NCBI GenBank assembly: GCA_958438125.1
Contig: CAUBQN010000026.1
Location: 1 to 18,611, forward strand
DNA: 18,611 nucleotides
Source: an uncultured Collinsella sp.
Lineage (GTDB): Bacteria > Actinomycetota > Coriobacteriia > Coriobacteriales > Coriobacteriaceae
Direction of reading: 5' to 3'
Part shown: positions 5,331 through 12,516 of the stretch, in pieces
Layout of the letters: the number at the start of each line of letters is the position of its first letter
Numbering within the stretch: the stretch's first letter is position 1
Notes under the pieces: generated by a model
Told to the model about the DNA's origin: nothing
Databases searched by the model: none
The model's input: the letters and a program-made list of their open reading frames with translations, nothing else
Program-made: the position numbers and the translations under genes

Positions 5331-6734
5331 CTCTGTGGTGTCGTCGTCCTCGGCAATCTGGGGGAACACGGCGTCCTTGGGCATGGTGGCCTTCGTCAGC
5401 GAGGTGAGCTTTTTGCTCAGCGACGTGTCCGTCTTGACCAGGTCGCCGAGCGTCACGATCTTGTAGCCGTCGGCAATGAGGCCGTCGATAATCTGCGGCA
5501 GCGCCTCGAGTGTCTGCTCGGCGCATTCGTCTCTATCGGTGAGCAGCACGATATTGCCCGGCGTCACCGAATCGAGCACCGTCGAGACCTGCTCGTCGGC
5601 ACCGTTGAGCAGCCAGTCGCCCGAGTCAATATTCCACGAGACCACGGCGGAGACCAGGTCCATCGCATCAATCCAGTTTTGCTCGTCAAAGGCAGCGTAG
5701 GGAGCACGCAGCAGCATCGTCTTCACGCCGGTCGCCGACTTAATCGCATCGGTGCCTTTCGTGATCTGTTCGCGTACCGCCTCACGGTCCTGATCCTTGA
5801 GCGAATCGTCGCTGTAGCTGTTGGATCCGATCTCGCACCCGGCATCGACAATCGCCTTGGCCGTGGCAGGCGAGGCCTCGGCCGCATCGCCCGAAAGGAA
5901 GAACGTCGCGGTGACGCCCTTTTCCTTGAGCACCTGCAAGATCTGTTTGGTGGCGCCGCTCGGACCCTCGTCAAACGTCAGCGCCACGTACTTTTTGTTG
6001 CCCTTGGGCGCCACGCTGGCGCACGCAACAACGCAATCGGTAGCGGGCACGACCTCGCCGCGGTCCTGCGTCTTGCCCGATTGCTCACCAACCCACACCT
6101 CGGAGCGGCCCTGGGCACCCCACGTCTGCACATACTCGATAGCGCCCGTGCCCTCGACCTTGAGCTTGGGCTCGATAACCGTAGCCTGAACCTCGTGCTT
6201 CTCGTAGGTGTTACGGCCATCCTTGACCGTCACCTTCTCGCCGCCCTCAAGTTCGCGGCTATCCCATTTGCCCTGCTTCACGCGCTTGCCGTCGACCTTC
6301 ACCGACAGCTTTTCGCCCCCATGGCGCTTGAGCACGCTGTCATCGACGGCCAGCAGGTCGCCTGCGTCGTAGGTGCCAGTCAAATCCTGTTCGTCGATGA
6401 GATTCTGCAGCGTAGAGCCCACGCGCACTGCGGTCTTCTGGCCGTTGAGCTCCACGTCCACGCTGCGGTTGACGTAGCCCACGACGGCAGCGATAAACAG
6501 CACGAGTGCGCAACCCACGGCGATGAGCGCATAGGGCAGGCGAGACGAACGACGGGGTGTGCGGCTGTTGCCGATGCGAGCGCTGCGGTCGCTAAAGCCG
6601 CGGCTATGGTTGAGATACATCGCGCCGGGCTTACGGTGACGCTTGCGCTGACCGCTGGGCAGCTGCCCCAGGTCGCGGCGCGCCGTCGGACGCGCACCCG
6701 AACGCCCGTTTAAGTTGGATCCGTTTTGGCGCAT
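5328..6734 (-). CDS. Membrane-anchored polysaccharide deacetylase (NodB/CE4) homologue with altered active site
   Basis: 468 residues. A basic cytoplasmic region of about 65 residues is followed by one membrane helix (about 67-88). Next comes a beta-rich stretch with one or two DUF348-like modules (about 92-185), then a CE4 fold (about 248-435). CE4 enzymes remove acetyl groups from cell-wall sugars outside the cell. Motif 1 is TFDEGP (catalytic D255 kept, metal Asp changed to E256). Motif 2 is EIGSNSYSD where EIGNHTYSH is usual, so both metal His are N305 and D309. Motif 3 RAPY and motif 4 DSGDW are kept. Motif 5 is LLTD instead of LLHD, losing the catalytic His (T399). It is probably a pseudo-enzyme or uses another chemistry, perhaps binding glycans. 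The ATG at 6734 follows GGGGGAGGG. It is single-standing, between a terminator upstream and a REP hairpin that starts at its stop. Confidence 0.87.
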   Translation of the reverse strand: MRQNGSNLNGRSGARPTARRDLGQLPSGQRKRHRKPGAMYLNHSRGFSDRSARIGNSRTPRRSSRLPYALIAVGCALVLFIAAVVGYVNRSVDVELNGQKTAVRVGSTLQNLIDEQDLTGTYDAGDLLAVDDSVLKRHGGEKLSVKVDGKRVKQGKWDSRELEGGEKVTVKDGRNTYEKHEVQATVIEPKLKVEGTGAIEYVQTWGAQGRSEVWVGEQSGKTQDRGEVVPATDCVVACASVAPKGNKKYVALTFDEGPSGATKQILQVLKEKGVTATFFLSGDAAEASPATAKAIVDAGCEIGSNSYSDDSLKDQDREAVREQITKGTDAIKSATGVKTMLLRAPYAAFDEQNWIDAMDLVSAVVSWNIDSGDWLLNGADEQVSTVLDSVTPGNIVLLTDRDECAEQTLEALPQIIDGLIADGYKIVTLGDLVKTDTSLSKKLTSLTKATMPKDAVFPQIAEDDDTTE

Positions 6735-6755
6735 ATGCCCTCCCCCATAAACACA

Positions 6756-6785
6756 GCAAGCCGGAGCAACAGGTCTCCGGCTTGC
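6756..6785 (-). terminator. Intrinsic-type hairpin after the PRC-barrel gene
   Basis: GCAAGCCGGAG (6756-6766) and CTCCGGCTTGC (6775-6785) form an 11-bp perfect stem with an 8-base loop. It lies 21 bp beyond the PRC gene stop. On the minus strand it is followed by TGTGTTTATG, a weak U-rich tract, so termination may be partial and the downstream deacetylase gene may receive read-through. Confidence 0.7.
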
Positions 6786-6806
6786 CTCCCATCATTTGGT
6801 ACGTCG

Positions 6807-7562
6807 CTATTTTGTAGCTTTTGACGAGCCTCCGCTCGCCTTTTGGTATTCGTCCTTAAAGGCCTTGAACATGCCGCGCGTCTTGCCGAGCTGCTTGCCC
6901 AGTGCGCGACTGCCCTTGTCCACGGCAACCGATCCCTTGTCGTCGAGCACCTTGGCGCCCTTTTTGACCTTGTCGCCCACCACGACGCTGGCCTCGGCGG
7001 CCTTGGCAGCCGCACCGCCCGAATACCTGAGCGACTTGACCTCGTCCGAGACGACCATCGCGCCGTTCTCGTAGCCGCGCAGCATCGTCGGCGGCACCTG
7101 CGTGTCACCAACCAAAACACTCGAAGCAGCACCGGCGGTCACATAGAATGCCTGCACGATGCCCGAGCGCGGCTTGAACTCAACGTCCGAGCAATAGCCC
7201 ACGACGTCGCCCGATTCCGTGCGCACGTCCATACCGACCCAGATGATGCAATCGTCCAGGTTGATGTCGAGGCGCTTGGCCGCAGCGGTATCGTAGGTGC
7301 CCTTGACGTCGTCAACCGCGATGGCGCCCTCGTAGACACCAATGGCGTCGAGCGCTACGAATCGGTCGGGACGCTCGATCATACCCGCGATATCGGACTG
7401 GCGGACCATAAAGCCGACCACGCGCGTACCGCCCGGGGTAAAGACCGGAAAGTGAATCTTTCCGAGCTTTTTAGGGCTGCGCGGTGTGCCGTCCTTTTTG
7501 GTACGCTTGTCCTCAGTAGGCTTGCGATAGATCTTGGCACCGACAAAATCCCCGGCGCGCAT
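6807..7562 (-). CDS. PRC-barrel domain protein
   Basis: 251 residues, soluble by sequence. The N-terminal region (about 1-90, MRAGDFVGAKIYRKP then LGKIHFPVFTPGGTRVVGF) and the central region (about 100-170, DDCIIWVGMDVRTESGDVVG) each look like a PRC-barrel half. The pattern is short beta strands ending in a GxxVG-type turn. PRC barrels occur in RNA-processing and membrane-associated regulatory proteins, so the domain alone does not give a function. The C-terminal 60 residues are Lys/Ala-rich (KVKKGAKVLDDKGSVAV, then a basic tail) and may bind nucleic acid or membrane surfaces. Its ATG overlaps the upstream YtxH stop by one base (TAATG), so the two are translationally coupled and probably act together. 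PRC halves also occur in the mgtE-like protein at 3155-4999. Confidence 0.8.
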   Translation of the reverse strand: MRAGDFVGAKIYRKPTEDKRTKKDGTPRSPKKLGKIHFPVFTPGGTRVVGFMVRQSDIAGMIERPDRFVALDAIGVYEGAIAVDDVKGTYDTAAAKRLDINLDDCIIWVGMDVRTESGDVVGYCSDVEFKPRSGIVQAFYVTAGAASSVLVGDTQVPPTMLRGYENGAMVVSDEVKSLRYSGGAAAKAAEASVVVGDKVKKGAKVLDDKGSVAVDKGSRALGKQLGKTRGMFKAFKDEYQKASGGSSKATK

Positions 7563-7951
7563 TATGCCTCGGTCGAGGGCTCCGCAGCCTCGGTATCAGC
7601 CTCGACGGCGTTCTCGACCACGACGTCGGCGGCAGGCGTCACGTTGCCGCCCGAAATGGCGTCGTTGAGCTGCTCGCGCAGCTGGTCCATGCGCTCGCGG
7701 GCCAGGTCGACCTTGGCGCGCAGGTCGTCGGTCTTGGCGTCGACCATCGGGCCAAAGTCATTCACCGCAGCACGGGCCTCCTCGGCGCTGTGCTCGTAGG
7801 TGTCGCGCATATTGTCCCAGGCGTCGTTGGCGATATCGGCAGCCATGGCGCGGGTCTCGGCGCCCGAGCGCGGGGCCAGAGCAACGCCGACAATAGCGCC
7901 GGCAGCGGCACCAAAAAGTGCGCCGGAGACAAAGCTGAAAGTCTTACCCAT
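7562..7951 (-). CDS. YtxH-domain envelope/stress protein
   Basis: About 129 residues from the ATG at 7951 (MGKTFSFVSG). The frame is open 24 codons further upstream, but AGGAGAGGA sits just before this ATG, and an ATG two codons earlier is also possible. Residues 5-27 form one glycine/alanine-rich hydrophobic segment (GALFGAAAGAIVGVALAP) followed by RSGAETR. This is the YtxH (general stress) signature. The rest is a charged, probably coiled helix (about 40-100) and an acidic Ala/Glu/Val tail. Such proteins are small membrane-anchored helices of unknown biochemical role. It leads a two-gene unit with the PRC-barrel protein, sharing one base with its start. A perfect TATAAT lies upstream. Confidence 0.8.
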   Translation of the reverse strand: MGKTFSFVSGALFGAAAGAIVGVALAPRSGAETRAMAADIANDAWDNMRDTYEHSAEEARAAVNDFGPMVDAKTDDLRAKVDLARERMDQLREQLNDAISGGNVTPAADVVVENAVEADTEAAEPSTEA

Positions 7952-8002
7952 GATCATTCCTCTCCTGCGGGCACGTCGGTGCCCACCGTTTGAATGCTGT
8001 CC

Positions 8003-8008
8003 ATTATA
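8003..8008 (-). promoter_or_regulatory. Candidate -10 box for ytxH
   Basis: TATAAT is present on the minus strand 52 bases ahead of the chosen start. No good -35 box is seen at 16-18 bases. Between it and the RBS lies a hairpin, GGGCAC/GTGCCC with a 4-base loop (7969-7984), which could affect RNA stability or translation. Confidence 0.45.
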
Positions 8009-8087
8009 CCCGCAGCGCATCACTTGCCGCTCCGCTCATCTGCGTACGGCAAAGGCGCAGGTACGTGATGGTGATAAACGCGTAGGC

Positions 8088-8921
8088 CTACTCCTGGGGC
8101 ATAGCCGGCATGGCCACCGTGGCACCCGGGTCCTCGCCGGCGCCGTCCACGAGCGGCAGGCCGCCCTCATGCGCAGGTCCTGCCGGAACCGTCGCAGCAC
8201 CGCCAAAGACGGCAGCGGAGGCCTCGTGGTTCTCGGCAACCGCGCCCTCGGTATCAATCGCCACCTGGGGCTCGTCGTCAAAGTTGGGGACGCCCTGGGG
8301 CTCGGCGGGAACGGGCTCGGCGGTCGCATCGGCAACGAGCTCGGCGTCGACCGGCACATCGCCCTCGTCAGCGCCCTCGTCCTCGGCAGCATCTTCGCCG
8401 TTCGCAGCGGCGACGGCCTCGTGAGGATCCTTGCCCTCGGCCTCGGCGCGCATGCCCAACACCAGGTTGCGCAGACCCGCGACCGTGCCTTCCACGTCGG
8501 GGGCAGGCTGGTCGGCGTGCAGGTACGCCCAGTCCATCATAAAGGTGGCCGACGACAGCGCACCAATGGCCAGCGCGTCATCGGGGCACGAAAGCTCAAC
8601 CTCAAAGACGCGCTCGTCGTGCTCGCTTACGCGCGTGCGGCCGCACGAGATGCTACCGGCAAGACCGGTCTCGTTCATGAGCTCAACCGTCACGTGCTCC
8701 AGCAGGTGGCAGAGCTCGGTCTGGCCCATGCAGTCCTGGAACTCGCGACCGGAATCACCCAGGCACAGGTGCTTGGCAATCGCCGGCACCAGGTAATACA
8801 CGCGCGCCGTGGCCTCGATATCCTCCGAGGTCATGAGCGGCATGCCGGGGTTCACCAGCACATGCGCGCAGATCTTGTCCTCGCTGACGGTGACCTTAAG
8901 GATGTTGAACAGGCCTGCCAT
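8088..8921 (-). CDS. Protein with cyanophycin-synthetase-like N-terminal domain and acidic tail
   Basis: 277 residues, no membrane segment. Residues 40-135 contain a run of features typical of the N-terminal domain of cyanophycin synthetase: P-AIAKHLCLGDSGREF, then TELCHLLEHVTVELMNETG, then GRTRVSEHDERVFEVEL. In CphA this region (pattern gT-lghvvEHvalELQ-laG, followed by G-TR) lies ahead of the ATP-grasp and ligase domains. Neither is present here. The second half (about 155-277) is low-complexity, rich in Ala, Glu, Asp, Pro and Gly, and likely disordered. The ATG follows GGGGAGAG, and the gene starts 24 bp after the CorC-like gene, so the two probably share an mRNA. The domain match is by eye; function is unknown. 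A scaffold or ligand-binding role for the isolated domain is only a guess. Confidence 0.62.
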   Translation of the reverse strand: MAGLFNILKVTVSEDKICAHVLVNPGMPLMTSEDIEATARVYYLVPAIAKHLCLGDSGREFQDCMGQTELCHLLEHVTVELMNETGLAGSISCGRTRVSEHDERVFEVELSCPDDALAIGALSSATFMMDWAYLHADQPAPDVEGTVAGLRNLVLGMRAEAEGKDPHEAVAAANGEDAAEDEGADEGDVPVDAELVADATAEPVPAEPQGVPNFDDEPQVAIDTEGAVAENHEASAAVFGGAATVPAGPAHEGGLPLVDGAGEDPGATVAMPAMPQE

Positions 8922-8945
8922 AACTCTCCCCTACTCTTCCTTGCC

Positions 8946-10319
8946 CTACTCGTCGCCATCGTGCGGATCCACAGAGCCCGCACCCGACGCCGCCGGCTTC
9001 TCTGCCGAAGACTCGGAATCCTTCTTATCGGTTTCGGCCGGAGCGATCACGCGAATGAGCGAGATGCGCTGGCCACGCATCGACTGAACTTTAAACTTGT
9101 ACCCCGCGACCTCAAACACCTCTCCGATGTCGGGCACCGAGTCGCAAAGCTCCAAAATCCAGCCGGCGATGGTCTCATAATCATCGCTTTCCTCGAGCGG
9201 CCAACCAAGCTCAATCGCGTCATCGCACGAAAAACGCCCATCAACGAGCCACTCGCGGCGCGAAAGGCGCGTGAGATACTTGTTGTCGGGGTCGAACTCG
9301 TCCTCGATCTCGCCGACGATCTCCTCGACGATATCCTCGATGGTGATAATGCCGGCCGTGCCGCCGTACTCGTCCACGACCACCACGATCTGGTCGTGCG
9401 AGGTCTGCATCTCGGACAGTAGCGGCAGGATGTCCTTGGTGTCGGGCACAAAGGTGGCGTCGCGCAAAAAGCCGGCGATGGGCTGGTCACCCTTGCCGTC
9501 GAGCGCGGGTTGGATCAGGTCCTTGATGTGCGCAATGCCGGCGACGTTGTCGGGATCCTCGTGATAGACGGGGATGCGGCTGAAGCCGGTCTGGCGCATG
9601 GTGGACAGCACGTCGGCGACCGTCTCGTCGTCCTCGCACATGGTGGTGTCCACGCGCGGCACCATGACCTCGCGGGCAACGGTATCGCCCAAGTCAAAGA
9701 TCTCGTGGATCATACGCTTTTCCTCGTCGAGCAGGTCGTCCTGCTCCGAGACCATGTACTTGATCTCTTCTTCCGAGACGTTTTGGCGGTCGTCGGCGCT
9801 CTTGATGCGCAGGATGCGGGCCAGGCCATCGGAGCAGGCGCCGGTCAGCCACACGAGCGGACGGGCGATCTTTTGGAAAAACGACAACGGTCCCACGACC
9901 TGCTTGGACACGCCCTCGGCATTGGCCAGGCCGATGCGCTTGGGGACGAGCTCGCCGATCACGATGGACACGAAGGCGACCGCGACGGTGATGATGACCG
10001 GCGCCAGGCCGCGCGCGATGGCGGAGAGCGGCGCGATGCCAAAGCTCATGAGCCACGTGGCGAGCGGGTCGGACAGACTCGTCGAGGCGACGGCGGACGA
10101 GGCGAAGCCCACGAGCGTAATGGCAACCTGGATGGTGGCGAGCAGCTGGTCGGAGTCGGCAGCCAGCTTAATGGCACGCTCGGCGCGCTTGTCGCCTTCC
10201 TCGGCCTCGTGCTCCAACACGGCGCGCTTGGCCGTGGTGAGCGCCATCTCGGACATAGAGAAGTAGCCGTTGATGAGGGTCAAAACGAGGGTGGTGATAA
10301 GGGAGATGGTTATGTCCAT
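8946..10319 (-). CDS. CNNM/CorC (HlyC) family membrane protein
   Basis: 457 residues in the standard order. A DUF21/CNNM membrane domain (about 1-200) carries INGYFSMSEMALTTAKR in the first helix and IGELVPKRIGL near 122-131. Two CBS domains follow (about 215-275, REVMVPRVDTTMCEDDETV; about 285-340, with VVVVDEYGGTAGIITIEDI), then a CorC_HlyC transporter-associated domain (about 355-425). The family is tied to Mg2+ and cobalt efflux or Na+/Mg2+ exchange, with the CBS pair sensing Mg-ATP; the older name hemolysin C is misleading. The start fits the family, although only a weak GAG-type RBS is seen before the ATG at 10319. The C-terminal 30 residues are a charged tail. With the mgtE-like and NRAMP-related genes it makes a third magnesium-linked gene in the window. 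Confidence 0.93.
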   Translation of the reverse strand: MDITISLITTLVLTLINGYFSMSEMALTTAKRAVLEHEAEEGDKRAERAIKLAADSDQLLATIQVAITLVGFASSAVASTSLSDPLATWLMSFGIAPLSAIARGLAPVIITVAVAFVSIVIGELVPKRIGLANAEGVSKQVVGPLSFFQKIARPLVWLTGACSDGLARILRIKSADDRQNVSEEEIKYMVSEQDDLLDEEKRMIHEIFDLGDTVAREVMVPRVDTTMCEDDETVADVLSTMRQTGFSRIPVYHEDPDNVAGIAHIKDLIQPALDGKGDQPIAGFLRDATFVPDTKDILPLLSEMQTSHDQIVVVVDEYGGTAGIITIEDIVEEIVGEIEDEFDPDNKYLTRLSRREWLVDGRFSCDDAIELGWPLEESDDYETIAGWILELCDSVPDIGEVFEVAGYKFKVQSMRGQRISLIRVIAPAETDKKDSESSAEKPAASGAGSVDPHDGDE

Positions 10320-10429
10320 CGGGAGTTTCTCGAACCTCCAAGATTCGGGACGTCAGGTTAAAACGTTGATGGCGGATACGGCAATTGCACCGGCGCCCAA
10401 ACGAGAACGCGGGCGCGCAGGCGTGGTCG

Positions 10430-11113
10430 CTAGATTACGAAGAGGATCACCGCCATGAACTGGAAGATGCTGCCGGCGAGCACCCACAGGTGAAACACGC
10501 TGTGCAGATAGCGCACGTTTTTGGCGATATAGAACGGCACGCCCGCGGTGTAGCACACGCCGCCGACGGCGAGCAGGGCAAGTGCCACGGGGTTGAGCAG
10601 CGCAACAAGTTCGGGCAGCTTAAAGACAACGAGCCAGCCCATCAGCAGGTAGACCAGGCCGCTTACCCAATGCGGCTGGCGCTCGCGTAGGAAGCACTCG
10701 AGGGCGATGCCGATGATGGCGATGGCCCATACGGCAAAGAACAGCACAGCGCCGCCGTCGTTTGCGAGCGTGATGAGGCAAAACGGCGTATAGCTGCCGG
10801 CTATGAGCAGGTAGATGCAGCTGTGGTCGATGATGCGAAACACGCGCTTGGCGCGCGCGGGCTGAATCGCGTGGTAGAGCGTGGAGGCTAGGTATTCGAG
10901 GATAATGCTGACGCCATAGACAATCGCCGCGGCCATATGGGCCGGGCCTCCGCCGCGCAGGGCGGCGAATACGATCAGGAGCACCAGGCCCGCGATACCC
11001 AGCAGGCAGCCGACACCATGGGTGACGGAGTTCATGATCTCCTCGCCCACTGTGTAGTGTGGAACGGCCGCGGTCTTGGGTCGCGGCTTAGAACTGTCGC
11101 TCGAATCGGACAT
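10430..11113 (-). CDS. Hemolysin III / PAQR (YqfA-like) membrane protein
   Basis: About 227 residues from the ATG at 11113, with GGAGG 11 bases upstream; the frame also opens at a TTG at 11131, which would bury that RBS. Seven hydrophobic helices are visible. The family landmarks are present: GEEIMNSVTHG before helix 1, STLYH at the end of helix 2, FRIIDHSCIYLLIAGSYTPF across helix 3, and LHSVFHLWV before helix 7. The His and Asp residues of these motifs bind zinc in PAQR proteins such as the adiponectin receptors. Bacterial members have uncertain roles, sometimes in membrane lipid homeostasis. The gene is divergent from the hydrolase at 11300, and 110 bp separate its stop from the CorC-like start. 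Nothing in the sequence indicates haemolytic activity. Confidence 0.9.
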   Translation of the reverse strand: MSDSSDSSKPRPKTAAVPHYTVGEEIMNSVTHGVGCLLGIAGLVLLIVFAALRGGGPAHMAAAIVYGVSIILEYLASTLYHAIQPARAKRVFRIIDHSCIYLLIAGSYTPFCLITLANDGGAVLFFAVWAIAIIGIALECFLRERQPHWVSGLVYLLMGWLVVFKLPELVALLNPVALALLAVGGVCYTAGVPFYIAKNVRYLHSVFHLWVLAGSIFQFMAVILFVI

Positions 11114-11148
11114 GCCGGTTACATCCTCCAACGTAAAGAGTTCTCAAC

Positions 11149-11178
11149 ACTATATCAAAGCGTCTGGGTACGTGCGAA
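11149..11178 (-). promoter_or_regulatory. Candidate promoter of the hemolysin III gene
   Basis: On the minus strand TTCGCA (11178-11173) and TATAGT (11154-11149) are 18 bases apart. The -10 is good and the -35 is weak. Transcription would begin near 11142, leaving a leader of about 29 bases with GGAGG before the start. Confidence 0.45.
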
Positions 11179-11220
11179 ATTTGCACCATACGTGACCCTT
11201 TGTTTACCCATTCTTTGCCT

Positions 11221-11280
11221 GTTGACGCATCAACGGCGAACGTCCATAATGCGCTTGCATTAAATGTTGATGTATTAACA
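11221..11280 (+). promoter_or_regulatory. Hydrolase promoter with three inverted repeats
   Basis: TTGACG (11222-11227) and CATAAT (11245-11250) are spaced by 17 bases, a good sigma-70 promoter. Start would be near 11257 and the ATG is at 11300. Three dyads sit on it: GTTGA-CGCA-TCAAC (11221-11234) over the -35, TAATGC-GCTT-GCATTA (11247-11262) over the -10 and start, and the looser TGTTGATG-TATTAACA (11265-11280). This looks like repressor control. The regulator is not in the window. Confidence 0.55.
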
Positions 11281-11299
11281 TCTTATAGGAAAGCTTCTT

Positions 11300-12265
11300 A
11301 TGTCTCAAAACGCACGTTCCCATCGAAAGCTCAAGATAGCCGGCATCGTTGCGCTGGTGGCTGTCGTTGCGCTGCTCGGATTTGCCGGCAACTTTCTGTT
11401 TGACTTCGCGCTGAATCCCCGCGCGCCATACACCATGAAGATGATGCAGGATAGCAAGAACGACAAAGAAAGTGAGCAGCCGGATGCCGAGGATGCCGAG
11501 GCGCGGGCATGGTTTAAAGAGAACCGCGAGAGCAGCGGCCTCACCGCAGATGACGGAACCGAGCTCGCCGCCTGGTATTTTACTGCCTCGGAGAACACCC
11601 ACGATTACGCCGTCTGCCTGCATGGATATACCAACGAGCCCATCGGCATGGCTCGATACGCCAAGCGCTTCCACGACCGTGGCATGAACGTGCTCGCGCC
11701 TGCCGCCCGCGCCCACGAGCGCTCCGGCGGCGACTATATCGGCATGGGCTGGCCCGAGCGCCTCGATATCGTCGCATGGATCGAGCAAATCGTTCAGGCT
11801 GGCCCCCAGGCGCGCATTCTTGTCTTTGGCGAATCGATGGGTGCAGCAACCGCTATGAACGTCGCGGGGGAATCTCTGCCTGCAAACGTGAAATGCATTA
11901 TCGAGGACTGTGGTTATACGAGTGTTTGGGACGAGTTTTCCCTGCAGCTCAAGGACGTGTTCGGCCTGCCCAGCTTTCCCTTGCTCGATGTAGCAAACTT
12001 GGTGTGCAACGTGCGCGCGGGCTACGACTTTCATAAGGCGAGCAGTGTGGAGCAACTCAAACACGCGACGGTTCCCATGCTGTTTATCCACGGCGACCAG
12101 GACACCTTTGTACCGTACAGCATGCTCGACCAAAACTACGACGCATGCGCCAGCAAGGTCAAGCAAAAGCTCACTATCCATGGCGCCACCCACGCCAAGA
12201 GCGCGCAGGTCGACCCCGAACTCTACTGGAACACAGTCGACAACTTCCTCGACGAGTATTTTTAG
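11300..12265 (+). CDS. Membrane-anchored alpha/beta hydrolase
   Basis: 321 residues. A basic N-terminus (RSHRKLK) and one hydrophobic helix (about 13-37) anchor it, with the catalytic domain outside. The fold landmarks are in order: CLHGY (oxyanion region, about 106-110), GESMGA with nucleophile S179, the acid in HGDQDTFVP (D268 or D266), and H298 in GATHAKS. The layout resembles the YfhR/Bem46-type and related peptidase or esterase-like hydrolases; substrate cannot be told. The segment 50-75 is acidic and polar and probably links anchor and domain. The ATG follows AGGAAAGC. It is the only clear host gene on the plus strand besides the truncated first one. Its promoter has several dyads, so it may be regulated rather than constitutive. 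Confidence 0.9.
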   Translation: MSQNARSHRKLKIAGIVALVAVVALLGFAGNFLFDFALNPRAPYTMKMMQDSKNDKESEQPDAEDAEARAWFKENRESSGLTADDGTELAAWYFTASENTHDYAVCLHGYTNEPIGMARYAKRFHDRGMNVLAPAARAHERSGGDYIGMGWPERLDIVAWIEQIVQAGPQARILVFGESMGAATAMNVAGESLPANVKCIIEDCGYTSVWDEFSLQLKDVFGLPSFPLLDVANLVCNVRAGYDFHKASSVEQLKHATVPMLFIHGDQDTFVPYSMLDQNYDACASKVKQKLTIHGATHAKSAQVDPELYWNTVDNFLDEYF

Positions 12266-12302
12266 GCAAATAGTACGGTTTACTGGCCTATCTGACCCCC
12301 TG

Positions 12303-12434
12303 TTTTCGGAAGTGCGGGGGAAATCGCGGGAAGCCCGACCAAACCACAGTTTTACCAACAATTTATCAGGCGTTTTGTTGCCAAAAATCGGTTTGTGGTC
12401 GGCGGTATTTGATTTTTCACCGCACTTCTGAAAA
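12303..12434. repeat. 132-bp imperfect palindromic element (MITE- or REP-like)
   Basis: The ends TTTTCGGAAGTGCGG (12303-12317) and CCGCACTTCTGAAAA (12420-12434) are inverted repeats with 14 of 15 matches. Pairing continues inward. CCGACCA and AACC (12335-12345) oppose GGTTTGTGGTCGG (12390-12402), and TTTTACCAACAA (12350-12361) opposes TTGTTGCCAAAA (12375-12386), leaving a loop of roughly a dozen bases. No coding frame is visible and no clear target duplication was found. It lies between convergent genes and its right end runs into the terminator at 12431. Confidence 0.65.
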
Positions 12435-12469
12435 GCCGCCCGCAAGCGTTGTACTCGTGGGCGGCTTTT
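12431..12469. terminator. Bidirectional intrinsic terminator
   Basis: AAAAGCCGCCC (12431-12441) and GGGCGGCTTTT (12459-12469) form an 11-bp stem. T runs are present on either strand. It serves the convergent hydrolase gene (stop at 12265) and the DUF362 gene (stop at 12517). Confidence 0.85.
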
Positions 12470-12516
12470 GCTCAACTTACGCTACAAAGGCGCTTATTTT
12501 GTCCAATAGCTAGGCG

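Noticed and set aside
7800..9422. A 540-codon open frame on the plus strand
   Set aside because: It runs antisense across the YtxH, CphA-like and CorC-like genes, all supported by family motifs. Long stop-free antisense frames are common in GC-rich DNA with this codon use, and the translation shows no family pattern.
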